Source: Nannobrachium achirus (Eukaryota; Chordata; Actinopteri; Myctophiformes; Myctophidae). From it: a stretch of DNA of 64,000 bases. Every line of letters starts with the position of its first letter. Within the stretch, counting starts at the first letter, position 1. Location: NCBI GenBank assembly GCA_963921795.1, contig OY997652.1, positions 57,736,419 through 57,800,418 on the forward strand. The letters run 5' to 3'. The notes under the pieces were generated by a model that was not told the DNA's origin, ran no database searches, and was given only the letters and a program-made list of their open reading frames with translations. The position numbers and the translations under genes were made by a program. This document shows, piece by piece, positions 34,943 to 46,400 of this stretch.

Positions 34943-35178
34943 ATATCGTCGTTGTCGGGTGAAAATCTTGTATGTCCAAAACTGTTCGTTTTGCATGTAT
35001 CATTTAAAAAATGATTTAAACTAGTGAAAACAGCCGATCTACAAGCACACTGTGTGCTTGTAGATCTGCTGTTTTCACTACTTTTGTGAGACGGCCTTGT
35101 ATGATGAAGCAGAGCTTTACTTTGCAAAAGAACGTACACATTTGGAGATACAAGGTTTCCACCCGACAACGACGATAT
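34943..35178. mobile_element. TA-type MITE (family J) inside hAT-F
   Basis: TATCGTCGTTGTCGGGTG to CACCCGACAACGACGATA, perfect 18-bp inverted ends. Confidence 0.85.
35022..35080. repeat. Hairpin module, perfect short-core copy
   Basis: TAGTGAAAACAGCCGATCTA then CAAGCACAC, with the inverse TGTGTGCTTGTAGATCTGCT and GTTTTCACTA. The stem has almost no loop. Confidence 0.92.
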
Positions 35179-35297
35179 ACTAGTGTTGTTTTGCTGCTCT
35201 TATACCATACCACCATTATTACTGGGGTTGGTGGGGGCCAGACAGTAGCCCCCCGTGGGACGCAAATGGCCTGCGGGCCACCTATTGGGGAACCCTG

Positions 35298-35600
35298 CTG
35301 TATACTACATTATAAATCCATTGCTTGTGTGGAGGTTAAGTATTTTTTACAATACAATTGTATCTATGGAAAGGACAGAGGGGGAGAGGCTTGGGTTTTT
35401 GAATGAGTGACATTTTCCAATTAGAACAGGATTTCCACTGTGACCAAATAATGGCCCACTGATTAATGTTTACATGACATCTTAAGAATGTAGGCAGAGT
35501 AGAGGAAAATCAGACTGCGCTCGTGTTCAAAGCCAGATCGTACTTTCTATTTACACAGACGCAATAGGGAATATAGTGCTTTGTAAGAATTAAAGGGCAC
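35298..35600. other. No gene seen
   Basis: About 300 bp, unclassified. Confidence 0.4.
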
Positions 35601-36059
35601 TTAAAGGACAACTTTAGTTTTTTACAACAAGGGTTCATATTTTAGATTGTAATTAGAAAAAAGAAAAAGTGAGTGTTAAAATGTTTTCATTTGCTTCGTT
35701 CTATTGTTTTATCGCGTTTACCGTGCTAAAATGTGGGGCATGCGTACGCATGGGGCACGCGTACAAGTGGCTAAATATGTCTTTTTAGACACAATAAGCC
35801 AGCAGTTTCTTTACTGCTATTTACAGTAACACTTCTAGCCCCCATAAGTCACATCCAACCATGAAAGGTTGGGTTGTATCTTGGGAATGGGCTTATTCTG
35901 TGTAAAATGACATGTACGCATGCCCCCAACCACTGAAATAAAAATCTCTAAAACAATTGAAAGAAGTAAATGAAATCAATTTAACACTCATCTTTTATAT
36001 TCTTGAATTACAATCTAAAATATGAACCCTTGTTGTAAAAAACTAAAGTTGTCCTTTAA
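35601..36059. mobile_element. TTAA-type foldback MITE
   Basis: TTAAAGGACAACTTTAGTTT then TTTACAACAAGGG is inverted at 36010-36059, ending CCTTTAA. Arms about 58 bp, TTAA at both ends. GC-rich MluI/SnaBI-like palindromes (GCATGCGTACGCATG) in the middle. Confidence 0.8.
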
Positions 36060-36214
36060 TACGAATGATATTTATTGTTTCTTCTTCTCTACAAACATGT
36101 CCATTGAATACAAAGTGTATGCATGGCATGCAGCTGTAAAAACAAGTTTCTCTCATCTTTCTATTAATCAAATATTAAAGAACAAGTGGTTCCCCAAGGG
36201 GAAGGGAAATTACC

Positions 36215-36480
36215 AGCAGAAATTGATTTTGTTGACTAAAACTATTACGAAAAATGTTGGTTGACTACCTTTTTTAACTGACGAAAACTAAATAAGAACT
36301 AAATAAAAACTAGCTATGATGACTAGGCTATAATAACTAAGACTAAATATATTGACAATTTTGTAAAAGATAAATAAAAAACTAGACTAAAATGTTAGGA
36401 GAATAGATCCAAAAGACAAGTCATTTAATGTTTGGTTGCACACTGATATAGTAGATCGTCTATTTTCAGCATGGACAGCC
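36215..36480 (+). mobile_element. hAT-C fragment
   Basis: GACTAAAACTATTACGAAAA and CGTCTATTTTCAGCATGGAC. Truncated beyond the hairpin, which is reduced (36437-36470: GCACACTGATATAGTAGATC). Confidence 0.6.
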
Positions 36481-36654
36481 AGCTATCATCTGTCATTCAA
36501 TGTTATATGAGATACTTAAATGGTTTCCTGTTGAAATAAGCTTAGTCTTTTCATGGATCTCCTTTTAGTAGACCTTGTACCAGTGAACTGTACCGTCATG
36601 AATCTGTACATTTTCCTATGCAAACTTCTAATAAAGCCTTCAATCAATCAATTC

Positions 36655-37427
36655 AGTCAGCCCAGCTCCTCATCCAGACATCAGTCATATCAAAACTTGA
36701 CTATACTCTCTCCTCACTGGTCTCCCGGCATGTGCACTTAAGCCTCTCCAACTGATCCAAAATGCCGCGGCACGACTGGTCTTCAACCAGCTAAAATTCT
36801 CACGTCTCCCCCCTTCTCCGCTCCCTCCACCTGCTCCCGGTTGCAGCCCGCACCTAATACAAAACACTGATGCTGACCTTCAAAGCAGCCAAAGGTACGG
36901 CACATCCATACCTCCAAAAACCTGATCAACCCCTACAACCCCACCCGTTCACTCAGATCAGCCAACACAGCGATGCTGACAGAACCCTCGCTAAAAACCC
37001 CAGGACAAAAATCCACTCGTCCTAGACAATTTTCCCTCCTAGTCCCAAAACTGTGGAATAAACGTCCTGTCGCACTTAGACCTACAGACTCATCACTCCC
37101 TAGCTTATGCCGTGGACTGAAGAGAGGAAGACTCACCTCTTCAGACTCCACCTAAACCCATAGCACTACTGTAACACTCCCCCTTCCCTCAATGACTAAA
37201 CATGAAGCTAGATAGCATTTTTAGGTTTCAGAAACGTTTTTTACAGATTAGGTGCGTGGTCTACCTATGTTATTGTTTTTCTAGATTGATATTCCTATGC
37301 ATTGTTATATTGTTGTTGATGTACTGACATATTATCCTGCTTATTATGTTGATGTATTACCTGCTTATTGTAAGTCGCTTTGGATTATAAGCGTCTGCTA
37401 AATGCCTAAATGGTAAATTGTGTAATA
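36655..37427 (+). mobile_element. L2-type LINE, 3' end of the reverse transcriptase ORF and tail
   Basis: Broken reading frames retain LLIQTSVISKLDYT, PLQLIQNAAARLVFNQ and LVPKLWNKRPVALRP, typical of the C-terminal part of L2-clade reverse transcriptase ORFs. The tail is GTAAGTCGCTTTGGATTATA then AGCGTCTGCTAAATG. Frameshifted, 5'-truncated and inactive. Reference for the tails at 9535, 16970 and 26384. Confidence 0.85.
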
Positions 37428-37815
37428 TCAGCCATTACAACACCATTATCTCCATCAGGTCAACACATATTGTCTGCCAATTAGGGTGCAGTGTATTGTG
37501 ACTCATGTTACAATAATTAAGCCCTGTTTTAAACTTCATCTTCAGGTACAGGATCAGGACCCAAAAGCGGACAGATTCCGTGAAGTACTTTTAACAAGGG
37601 TTTAATGTAGAATTAACATTTCACAGTTTATAACCAATTATTCAACACATTGAAATTCAAAACATTGAAACACAGGTGATCACTGAAATTCACAAAGACT
37701 GAAATCCAAGACCAAGAAAGTAAATACATAGCCTACAAAGCCCTGGCAGTAACATCCAGAGAATCAGCAATGGTAAGGTGTCAAACAAAATGAATGACCT
37801 GCAGGTGTGATAGTA
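37428..37815. other. No gene seen
   Basis: About 390 bp, unclassified. Confidence 0.4.
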
Positions 37816-38141
37816 CAGTGGTTCTTAACCTGGCTGTGGGGTTTCCCACACGATTCTTTTTTATCCATTAAAAAAGAAAATGATGATGATAATAATAATT
37901 GGGGGGTGGGGGGTGCTTGTAGATCAGCTCTTTTCACAATATTTATCTGTAGAACAGAGTCAAACTAACTCCTATAATTCCAAGTGATTCCCCAGTTCAA
38001 ATATGATTACCGTATTTTAGGGGATTCCCAGTTCAAATATGATCATTCAAGGGAGTTCCTAGTTCAAATATGAAGATTTTAGGGGTTCCCAGTTCAAATG
38101 TGATTATTTCGGGGTTTGCGGGCTGAGGTTGAGAACCACTG
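37816..38141 (+). mobile_element. hAT-like MITE with internal tandem
   Basis: CAGTGGTTCTTAACCTGG to GGTTGAGAACCACTG. The middle has four imperfect repeats of a CCCAGTTCAAATATGAT unit (about 37990-38107). A hairpin right-arm remnant, GCTTGTAGATCAGCTCTTTT, is at 37915-37934. Confidence 0.65.
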
Positions 38142-38303
38142 TAATTGCACACTCTGTTTTGTTAGATGGAAAGAGATTGCTTTAGTGTGTATGATGAGGT
38201 GTGTATCAATGATGGAGGACTGACGGGGCAGTTCCAAAACAAAGGTGAGAGGAGAAAAAACAATAAACAAGTGCAACCTCTCCTCACACCTCCTGGCAGA
38301 CAC

Positions 38304-38317
38304 GAAAGAAAGAAAAA

Positions 38318-38357
<40 letters not shown>

Positions 38358-38359
38358 AA
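38304..38359. repeat. (GAAA)n microsatellite
   Basis: About 13 GAAA units, read directly. Confidence 0.95.
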
Positions 38360-38369
38360 ACTCATGCCT

Positions 38370-38765
38370 ATGCACAGCAGCAATATTGGGAGGAAATTGG
38401 GCCCCTGCCTTACTTCCTTCGCAGGTGTTACCAATGATACTAACGAAGGCTCTGTAGCATTTAGTGTAGCACAGTGGTTCTCAAACGCTTTGATTTCAAG
38501 GACTGTCATAATTCTGAGAGTGTACAAACGGAACCAAATGGACCCGTACGGCCCGTACGGGTCCATTTGGTTCCGTTTGTACACTCTCAGAGTTACATTT
38601 TGGAACCCCCTCAAGGACACTTTGAGACCCACTGGTGTAGCAGTGTTTCCAGTGAGCCAACATGCGCAATATCAACATCCTGACTCTGTTTGACCAGAAT
38701 GGACCAGAGCCTTCATTAGTATTAAATGGTAACACCTGTGAAGGAATTAAGGAAGGGGACCAAAT
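38370..38765. mobile_element. TIR element with nested second-family palindrome
   Basis: ACTTCCTTCGCAGGTGTTAC and CTAACGAAGGCTCTG recur inverted as CAGAGCCTTCATTAGTATTA and AACACCTGTGAAGGAATTA. Relative of 22998-24203. Confidence 0.7.
38508..38597. repeat. Second palindrome family, best copy
   Basis: TCTGAGAGTGTACAAACGGA, ACCAAATGGACCCGTACGG and an exact inverse arm ending CACTCTCAGAGTTA. About 42-bp perfect arms. Confidence 0.93.
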
Positions 38766-39470
38766 AATGTCATTACATAATGGCTGCTGTGCACAGAGCC
38801 CGTTTCCTGACATGCCCACAATACGTTGCAATGTGACGTCGTGTTGCGAGCTTCCAGATACGATATTTGTTTGCCGAAGTCCCTCGCCCCATAAATGGTT
38901 AACTTATTGCAAATACACGTTCCATTAATGCTGAGCACAAAACCAGCTTATTCAGGTTCTTGCATAACACACCATATGCAGCATAAGTGTTATTGTTGAA
39001 GGGACAGGAGCACATATTGCTGTTTGGAGTTTTTCCAGCGACGGCATTTGACGAATTAGCCACTTGACGTGCTCGAACGTGTTTATGTTGTGGTCTTGCG
39101 GCTCACAATGGTCAAATCTAAACGGTTGGTCGTTTTTCGAGGGTGGGTCACGGTTCATTTGAGGTCAGTACAGTAAGAACTGATCCTGTCCGAACGTGAC
39201 CCCAGAAGAGGTTAACGTAATATGACGTGGCATTCCGGCACGTTATCGTAGACCTGTTAATCCTAAAAAGATTCTTCTACCCTTCACTCTATTTGTTTAA
39301 CTTTTTGCATATAACGATGTGCCCAAAATAGGGACGTTGGGATGAAACTGTTTAAGGGACATTTGATAATCCCATGGGGTTCCCACACGAATTAGGCAAT
39401 GTGTCACGATGTGACATCTCTATTGAGATAAATATGGGAAAACTAAAAAAAGAAAACACTTGAGGGAAGC

Positions 39471-39471
<1 letters not shown>
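38766..39471. other. No gene seen
   Basis: About 700 bp. A divergent hairpin-like piece (GTTGCGAGCTTCCAGATACG, 38845) is present. No coding signal. Confidence 0.4.

Positions 39472-39530
<59 letters not shown>
39472..39530. repeat. (GA)n microsatellite
   Basis: About 29 AG units. Confidence 0.97.
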
Positions 39531-39534
<4 letters not shown>

Positions 39535-39722
39535 CAAAAAACAACTCTTGAAAGTGACATTAAATATATTTCATACAGTCATGGACTGCTGAGCTTTGAG
39601 TGCACTTTTCAAAAACAAACCAGCTTCACATTCCAACAGTTACACACTAAGACGACATGGAAGCCACACGCTCCTCAGCTACGATCAAGAGTGGCATCGG
39701 TTCTTGTCAGTTGGTTCTGTTT

Positions 39723-40161
39723 CTTCTCAACCTTTTCAAGCCGAGACCCCCAAAATAATCATATTTTAACTGGGGACCCTCCACCCTGACGAGCACTAAG
39801 AGTTGAGGGATAACATTTTGTATAACACGATTCTATTATGAAAATAGCAGATCTACATGCTCACAACGACTCGAGTTGCGAGGCGTTGTGAGCATGTAGA
39901 TCTGCTATTTTCACAATTTCTGCCTCTAACATTTGACAATTTGGCCAATGTTTAATTTGTCATTTTAGAGGTTAGGGTCCATTTAAAGTCCTTAAATTGT
40001 CACCTTAGAAATGTGCAGATACCCTCTATAGTATACACTTAAACTAATACAGTATGTTGGTTTGTTGTTTACTGTTGAGAGAGAAAACAATGTTTCACAA
40101 TAAGTCAATCATCTGGGGACCCCCCAAAATAATGTGGGGACCCACAGGTTGAGAACCAGTG
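39723..40161 (+). mobile_element. hAT-I copy with hairpin
   Basis: CTTCTCAACCTTTTCAAGCC to CCACAGGTTGAGAACCAGTG. Body: CTGCCTCTAACATTTGACAA, GGCCAATGTTTAATTTGTC. Hairpin at 39836-39917. Relatives are at 52227 and 54630. Confidence 0.65.
39836..39917. repeat. Hairpin module, subtype CATGCTCACAAC
   Basis: TGAAAATAGCAGATCTACAT then GCTCACAACGACTCG, against GAGGCGTTGTGAGCATGTAG and ATCTGCTATTTTCA. The CATGC subtype is confined to hAT-I and repeat L. Confidence 0.9.
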
Positions 40162-40263
40162 CTGTAGACCGTATTAATCCTGCGGGGGAAATTCAGCTCC
40201 ACCCAGCTGATGTCTGCTCAGATGGCCATAGGGAGCACTTGAGGGAGAATCTGTGTGTTACTG

Positions 40264-40430
40264 CAGTGGCTCCCAATCTTTGTAGCTCGAGACCCAAAAG
40301 AGAAATTAGGCGTTTGACGGGGCCCAAACTAGGTAAAAATAGCAGATCTACAAGCACACAACGAGCTGCTTCGCACCGCGTTGTGAGCTTGTAGATGTGA
40401 TATTTTCACAACTTTTTAAACATAATTTAT
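40264..40430 (+). mobile_element. hAT-G fragment with hairpin
   Basis: CAGTGGCTCCCAATCTTTGT and GAGACCCAAAAGAGAAATTA, as in 28748-28800. The right end is not found. Confidence 0.6.
40333..40408. repeat. Hairpin module in hAT-G
   Basis: GTAAAAATAGCAGATCTACA then AGCACACAACG, against CGCGTTGTGAGCTTGTAGAT and GTGATATTTTCAC. Confidence 0.82.
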
Positions 40431-41100
40431 GTATTCACTTTTTATTCATGGACACATATTTTATTTATAAAATATTGTTTTTAATCCATGAAATGTATTA
40501 ATTGTTGTACTTTGATAACAAGTTGCGATTCTCTCTCTTTTTTTTTAATCTTTAGAAATAATAATATATATACACACATACCGGTATATATTTTAAATGT
40601 AGGAATAAAAAAAAGAGTGGCTTCCAAATAAAATGTGTTAATATAGTGTAAAAGTCAGTTTAACCACTTTAACCCTGCACATAAACTATGTGAAGATAGC
40701 CAATCTACAAGCTCACAACATATCATCACTGTCTGGGCCAAAACCTCTCAACTCCATTTTTGAGGTTTATAACAGGTTTATAGAACGTCACAAAGATAGG
40801 CGCTATGAGCTTGTATATGTGCTATTTTGGAGGATCTGCTATTTAAAAAAAAAGAAAGAAAAAGAAAATCGTGAACATTTGTAAAGCTCTTTGAATATAT
40901 ATATTTTTACAACACAAGCGAACATTTTTAACTTAAATCTTTACTTCCGGAGGTCTCTGGAACACAATATATTGAGATGTGGTGGGTCTGCGACCAAATA
41001 CATACATATCATTTTGGAGGATCTTTGACGTGACAAAGTGTGAGAGTTTTCCAGCAAACTGTTAGGATCGAGAAGACATTTTTCGAATCGGCCTCACATC
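40431..41100. other. Intergenic repeats, no gene
   Basis: AT-rich. A hairpin split by about 65 bp lies at 40690-40829 (GATAGCCAATCTACAAGCTC left; GAGCTTGTATATGTGCTATT right). Also a copy of GAATCGGCCTCACATC near 41084. Confidence 0.45.
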
Positions 41101-41156
41101 AGGTCTTATCTATTTAGACCTGGAATCACTTTAACCATCATTCTATGCTTTAGCTA

Positions 41157-41233
41157 TTGAAACATAGCAGATATACAAGCTCGCAGCGCTGCACTCGGTG
41201 CCGCGCTGTGAGCTTGTATATCTGCTATTCTCT
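41157..41233. repeat. Hairpin module, subtype GCGCTGCACTCGG
   Basis: ACATAGCAGATATACAAGCT then CGCAGCGCTGCACTC, against GGTGCCGCGCTGTGAGCTTG and TATATCTGCTATTC. Subtype otherwise found in TTAA-type MITEs. Confidence 0.88.
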
Positions 41234-41332
41234 TTAAATAATTAAAGCATAAAATAATCAAAGTAATAATGCGGCGTTCCCGGTCTTAATGGGATTCATT
41301 TGAGCGTTCTTGAGTCACCACTAGGGGGGGCT

Positions 41333-41713
41333 TCACGGCCCCCGCGCTTTGACCAGCTGCTGCGTGGACACCGAGGCGGCCAGCGCGTCCGCGTCGGCGC
41401 CCTCCTCCTCCCGGACGCTCCCGTCGGCGCCCAGCACCACGGCGGTGATCCTCGCCCGCGCCTCCTCCAGGCGCCGCTGCCTCTCGGCCACGGCGGCGCA
41501 CGCCTCCAGCACCTCGTCCGACTCGAAGTCGTCGTAGTCGCGTTCCAGCTCGGGGAGGCGGGCGCCCTCCTCCTCCTCCCCCTCGCGGGCTTGCCTGGCC
41601 TCCTGGGTCTGGCGGCGCTGCCGCCGCAGCCGCTGCGCCCACGCCAGGTCCTCCTGCCACAGGGCGCGCTCCGACGGGCACAGGTGCACCGCCACCTGGA
41701 AGGACCTCAGCGC
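41333..41713 (-). CDS. ttc33: ttc33 terminal exon
   Basis: 126 codons plus TGA, very GC-rich against AT-rich surroundings. Opens [19 protein letters not shown] (end of the last TPR), followed by an Arg/Gln/Glu-rich helical stretch, an acidic EGEEEEG patch, [20 protein letters not shown] and a variable Ala-rich tail. Acceptor CTCGGCAG^GCG, phase 0. The acidic insert and longer tail look expanded relative to human. Confidence 0.93.
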   Translation of the reverse strand, partial: ALRSFQVAVHLCPSERALWQEDLAWAQRLRRQRRQTQEARQAREGEEEEGARLPELERDYDDFESDEVLEACAAVAERQRRLEEARARITAVVLGADGSVREEEGADADALAASVSTQQLVKARGP

Positions 41714-43266
41714 CTGCCGAGGGGGGAGACGGGTTCTTGTTTAGTTTGGTGTATATGTTACAGTTAGATTGGGTAACTCAGTCAGATCGTGATAAGAGCA
41801 CTCGTTTTGCCGTTCACCACACACCAATCACCACCAGATGGCGACAACAGCCATTCACTAGTGTAGGCGCTGACGTCACTCGTTTGCGACTCTCTTTCGT
41901 TGTTTATTTACTAGCCTAGCTTGGCTGTGTTTAGCCATTAGCTTACTATGCCTAACTCTAACCCTAACCTTAACCTCAGTAAAACTATGCCTAACCCTAA
42001 CCCTAACCTCCGTGGGGTGATGGGCTATCATTCCTGCCGACGCTACGTTGTTGTGGCTCAAAGCGACCGCTTGTTCCGCCCCGCGCCGCACGACGAGCGC
42101 TCCGTTTCTCTATCTAACCTTTTCTCTATCTAACCGTGACATATACATGCATCTATGATCAATGCAATCTACCAAATGGTTTTAATAGTTTCTTTTCGTT
42201 CAATTCTGATATTCATTCATATGTCACACGGCAATCAAAAGACCTTTCATGTACCTTCGTACTTCCCTCAGGCAGTTTTCAATAAGATTTAGAGGAGCTA
42301 ATTTATGGAATGCCACCGATCCAAGGCTTAAAGGATCTTCATTAGAGGTCTTTAAAGCCAACTACAAAAACATGCTCATAGCTAAAATGTAGTAGATAAA
42401 TGTGTATTTGGTTGTGTGTACAGGTCTGTAGATAGTTTGTAGTATACTGTATATGCATAGTATATATGCATGTACTTTATTGTATGTAGATTATTTAAAT
42501 ATGTATACTTATGTCTGTTTTTATAAATTAGGGGAAGCCTTTAGGCTTCTTAACTTCTCCTGCACAATATGTGATACAAATGTATTGTTTTTCTTATTTC
42601 AACTATGTCTGCTAATAAATGAATAAAAATAAAATATAATATAAAATGAAATATGGTTGCTATAGGCAAGTGTTTCTCAAAACTTTAAAATGTCAAGGTC
42701 TCCCCTTAAAGATGCAGTCCCATGATTTTTCCTCCCTAAAACATGATGATCAGGTATTATGATTATACTAGGAGGAAGATCTTTTCCAAAAAAGTCTACA
42801 GAAAGAGCTAAAATTTGGTTTTTATGTGGCCACACCCACCAGTTCATTAAGTATGCCTGGTTGTCATGGTGGGTGGTGACCCAGCTGAAGTTGAAATACG
42901 GGTGAAATACCTCATAATGTCCAAAACTGTTACCTCTCCTTTCAGGATTCACATTCAAAAGTGGAAAAAGTAGCAGATCTACAAGCTCAAAACGCATCGC
43001 TTCGCGCCGCGTTTCAAGCTTGCAGAACTGCTACTTTTGTGTGACGCTGTAGTATGATCAAGTAGGGACATTGATTTACAGAAAAACAAAAAAGGTTTAA
43101 CTATGGCGATAAGAGTTTTTTGCCCAACAACAGCAACAAAATACTGGTTGTGTTTGATGTTACTCTCTATGATGAGACCAGTATGAATTGTCTGTTGTCT
43201 GTTTACTGAGGAATGGATTAAACATTTTACTTAAGTGTTTCCCTCTCTCTCTCTCTGTGTGTGTGT

Positions 43267-43341
<75 letters not shown>

Positions 43342-43354
43342 GCTGTGCGCACTC

Positions 43355-43408
<54 letters not shown>

Positions 43409-46400
43409 CGTGCATTCCTTTGATTCAGGGAGGAGATTAAAAGAACAAACAAGAGAACAGACATACTTCTCTGGCAGAGCAACATAAATATCCTCACACT
43501 GCACTGCAAATCAGCTAGATTAACTGTTTCGTGAAGGAGGTTTATCTCTTACTCAGCTGCCTCTTGCATTTGTAGACGCATTTCGGCATTTATCTTTGAC
43601 AGGGAAGAAGTACAAATGTCCCCTTCTGAATAGCTATGGGAACATTCTGCAAGTCATTCCTCCTGAACTTTGATAATCTGCAGTGATTGGAATTATTAAC
43701 TTGTCTTGAAATGACATTCATGATGACTAATATGAAACACCACTGATGGAGAATGATAAGAGATATACACTAGTACCTAGTAAATTAGTAACAGTGTAAT
43801 GTTTAACCTTTTAAGCTCTCCATTTTATACTTCATCATATGACGGAGTTACACAGTGACAAATAGCAGATCAACATGCTTCTATTATTGTTGTTCTTTAT
43901 TGTAGGCATATGCCTCTTTGCCGCATTTCTTTTTCTCCTCCACATTCTGTTTCGGCCATTATCTCTGGAACGGAAGGTCCAACCTGCTCAGTTCAAAGCG
44001 TGTTGGATAATTATGTAACTTTGAGGACGTCAGTTGCACAATGACAGTTTTTCTGGGTTTTTGGGCCTAAAAGAATTGGGCCCAGTAGGTCTGGGCCTTA
44101 AAGGGGAAGACCACCCATTTTCAATATTGAACTATGTCATTAATATACCTTAGAGGAGTTGTGTGGAAATAAAAAAAAAAGTTCCCCCCCTTCTGTGTTG
44201 CCTAGAACTGGAGGATTGATTCTGGGGTTTGTATTGTAAAGTACAATGTGTGATGTCATCAAGTTGTAATTTACAATACAAACCCCAAAATCAATCCTCC
44301 AGTTCTAGGCAACACAGAAGGGGGGGAACTTTTTTTCTATTTCCACACAACTCCTCTAAGGTATATTAATGACATAGTTCAATATTGAAAATGGGTGGTC
44401 TTCCCCTTTAAGGTTCAGGCCCGTTGAGAACTCTAGTAAAGATACTATGGTGTAAGGACTGGCCACTATTCTAGAATAAGAATGAAAGGACATAAAAGCT
44501 GAATATAGATGATTGACATTTCTCATGTATAATTCTTACTTGAGTGACTTGAGAGCCATGCATGCATGCATACAGGTTAGGATAACTGGCCAATCCATCC
44601 ATTCAAAGTATCTACTTGCAGATGGAAAGACAATCTTTTATAAGCTAAGGGACATTACCATATGAAGCTTATTCTGTGCATGACACAAAAGGCCAACATT
44701 CTGCCAATAAAAACAGACAATCTACAAGATCACAACGTGACGTGTTGAGCCTGTAGCATGGCTATTTCCGGCAAAGAGATTTGGTGTGCAGGGAAGAAAA
44801 GAAAAAAAAAACGGGACCAAGTACCGACCCCTGGGGGACACCACACCGGTCAACAAACTCTATAGGATTGAAGTGCATAAGGGATGTTAAACTTTGGGCC
44901 CCGTTAGCCTGTCGTCATACTGGGAAACCATCAGATGGTAACCATGGGAGAAAAGCCTTCTGGCCAGTTTGTGGTTAAGGCGAGGCTAAGGGAGTATCAC
45001 GCATCAAACAAGGAGGCATTTAATGAAGGACACTAGAGCTCTGGACATATTGCCTCCAACTCTCTATTAATCCGCATAGGCCCCAATGGCTTTAGCAGAG
45101 AGAACAGTTGTATATTCCATCCTTTTTTCTTTGCCCTTGTCTTTTTAACAGGGGTGGGCGACCAACGGCTTGAAGATGGACCAGGATGTCTTGAAGGGCT
45201 TGTGCCCGAAAAGGTTGCCCACCTCTACTTGGATAATTATTTTATTTTTACTGAATAGCAGTGCAATATGGACAAAGTTTCTTCTTCTTCTTGTCATAAT
45301 TCTTTATTGTGTTTATTTTTTAATTATTTTAAATAAACAGACAGACTTATTCTAAGCTTGTATTATTGGGACCGTCAGGTCGCAGTTACTATCAAAACCT
45401 CCACCGGCTTTCTGTCCGTCATCACACTTTTACCCTACTCATATCTCCGCCACTGTTGCCCCTATCCATGCCAAACTTTGCACACACACTCCTTGGCTGC
45501 AAAATCACAACCTCCGCCCCGATTTCTCACATGGCTCTCTTCTAGCGACACCATTTGGCCGATTTTAGCAAAACACATTTTTTAACAATGCTCCTACATA
45601 TTTTGCCCTAAAATCACGCAAAGTGGTACACAGTATCTCTACTGTATCTCTGGTCGCTTATCTCCCAATTAGGGAGTCTTACTGGTTCTACTTAGCAGTA
45701 TAACACATTTTCACTGTGGTACTGCAGGATGATCTTGCCAGCATTGGAAAATGGCTAAGTGATGTTGCACTTGAAAAGGTCGTCCGCCCTATAAACCTTT
45801 AAATAGACACCTCACATCACAACATTGCATTGAACTTAATGCACAACGACACTGGTGTATCCAACTGGTAGTTGCTACCGTCAAGTCGCAGTTACTATCA
45901 AAACCTCCACCGGCTGTCAGTCAGTCAGTCAGTCTGTTTGTCCATCACACGGGGGGTCCTTGACATATCTTTTCAAATGGGGGTCCACAGGCTAATAAGT
46001 GTCAATTTGGGGGTCCTTGACATGAAAAGGTTTGAGAAACACTGCTCGAACAATAACATAACAAGCTGTGTGAAGTATTGTCTGTTTTATTTAGCTGCTT
46101 CCCCTTGTCCCCAAAGTCAGATAGAGGGAGGCGGGAACGCCAGACAGACAAAAAACAGACTTGTAAAAAAAAAAAAAAAAAATACATAATTGGCCCAGGA
46201 ATCTCAGTGTCTCTACTTTGTACAAATAGGTGCTACTCAAACCTGTTGATGCGCACAAGCTCTTGAAACTCGACAGAACACGTCTGACTAAAAATAGAAC
46301 GCCTCCCCCCACCTCCCCTCTCCAATAGCTTCATTATACACGGGGGTGTGTCTATATTTGGCTAAAGCCTTTTAGCTCAAGTAACTTTCAACACTTCCCA

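Larger units (their letters stand above)
34826..35297 (+). mobile_element. hAT-F copy 2
   Basis: CAGGGTTCCCAATTAG to CTATTGGGGAACCCTG, collinear with 21444-21908 including the nested family-J MITE (34943-35178). No target duplication is obvious. Confidence 0.75.

Noticed and set aside
35741..35765. GCATGCGTACGCATG palindrome as another hairpin-module copy
   Set aside because: No sequence relation to the GATCTACAAGC core; it is part of a TTAA-type MITE interior.
38166..38693. 175-codon open frame
   Set aside because: Runs through a GAAA array, a terminal inverted repeat and the second palindrome, with no protein-family signature.
41286..41767. Pro/Gly/Arg- or Leu-rich frames over the ttc33 terminal exon
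   Set aside because: Shadow frames of the GC-rich exon. The minus frame ending LVKARGP matches TTC33 and joins the other exons in phase.
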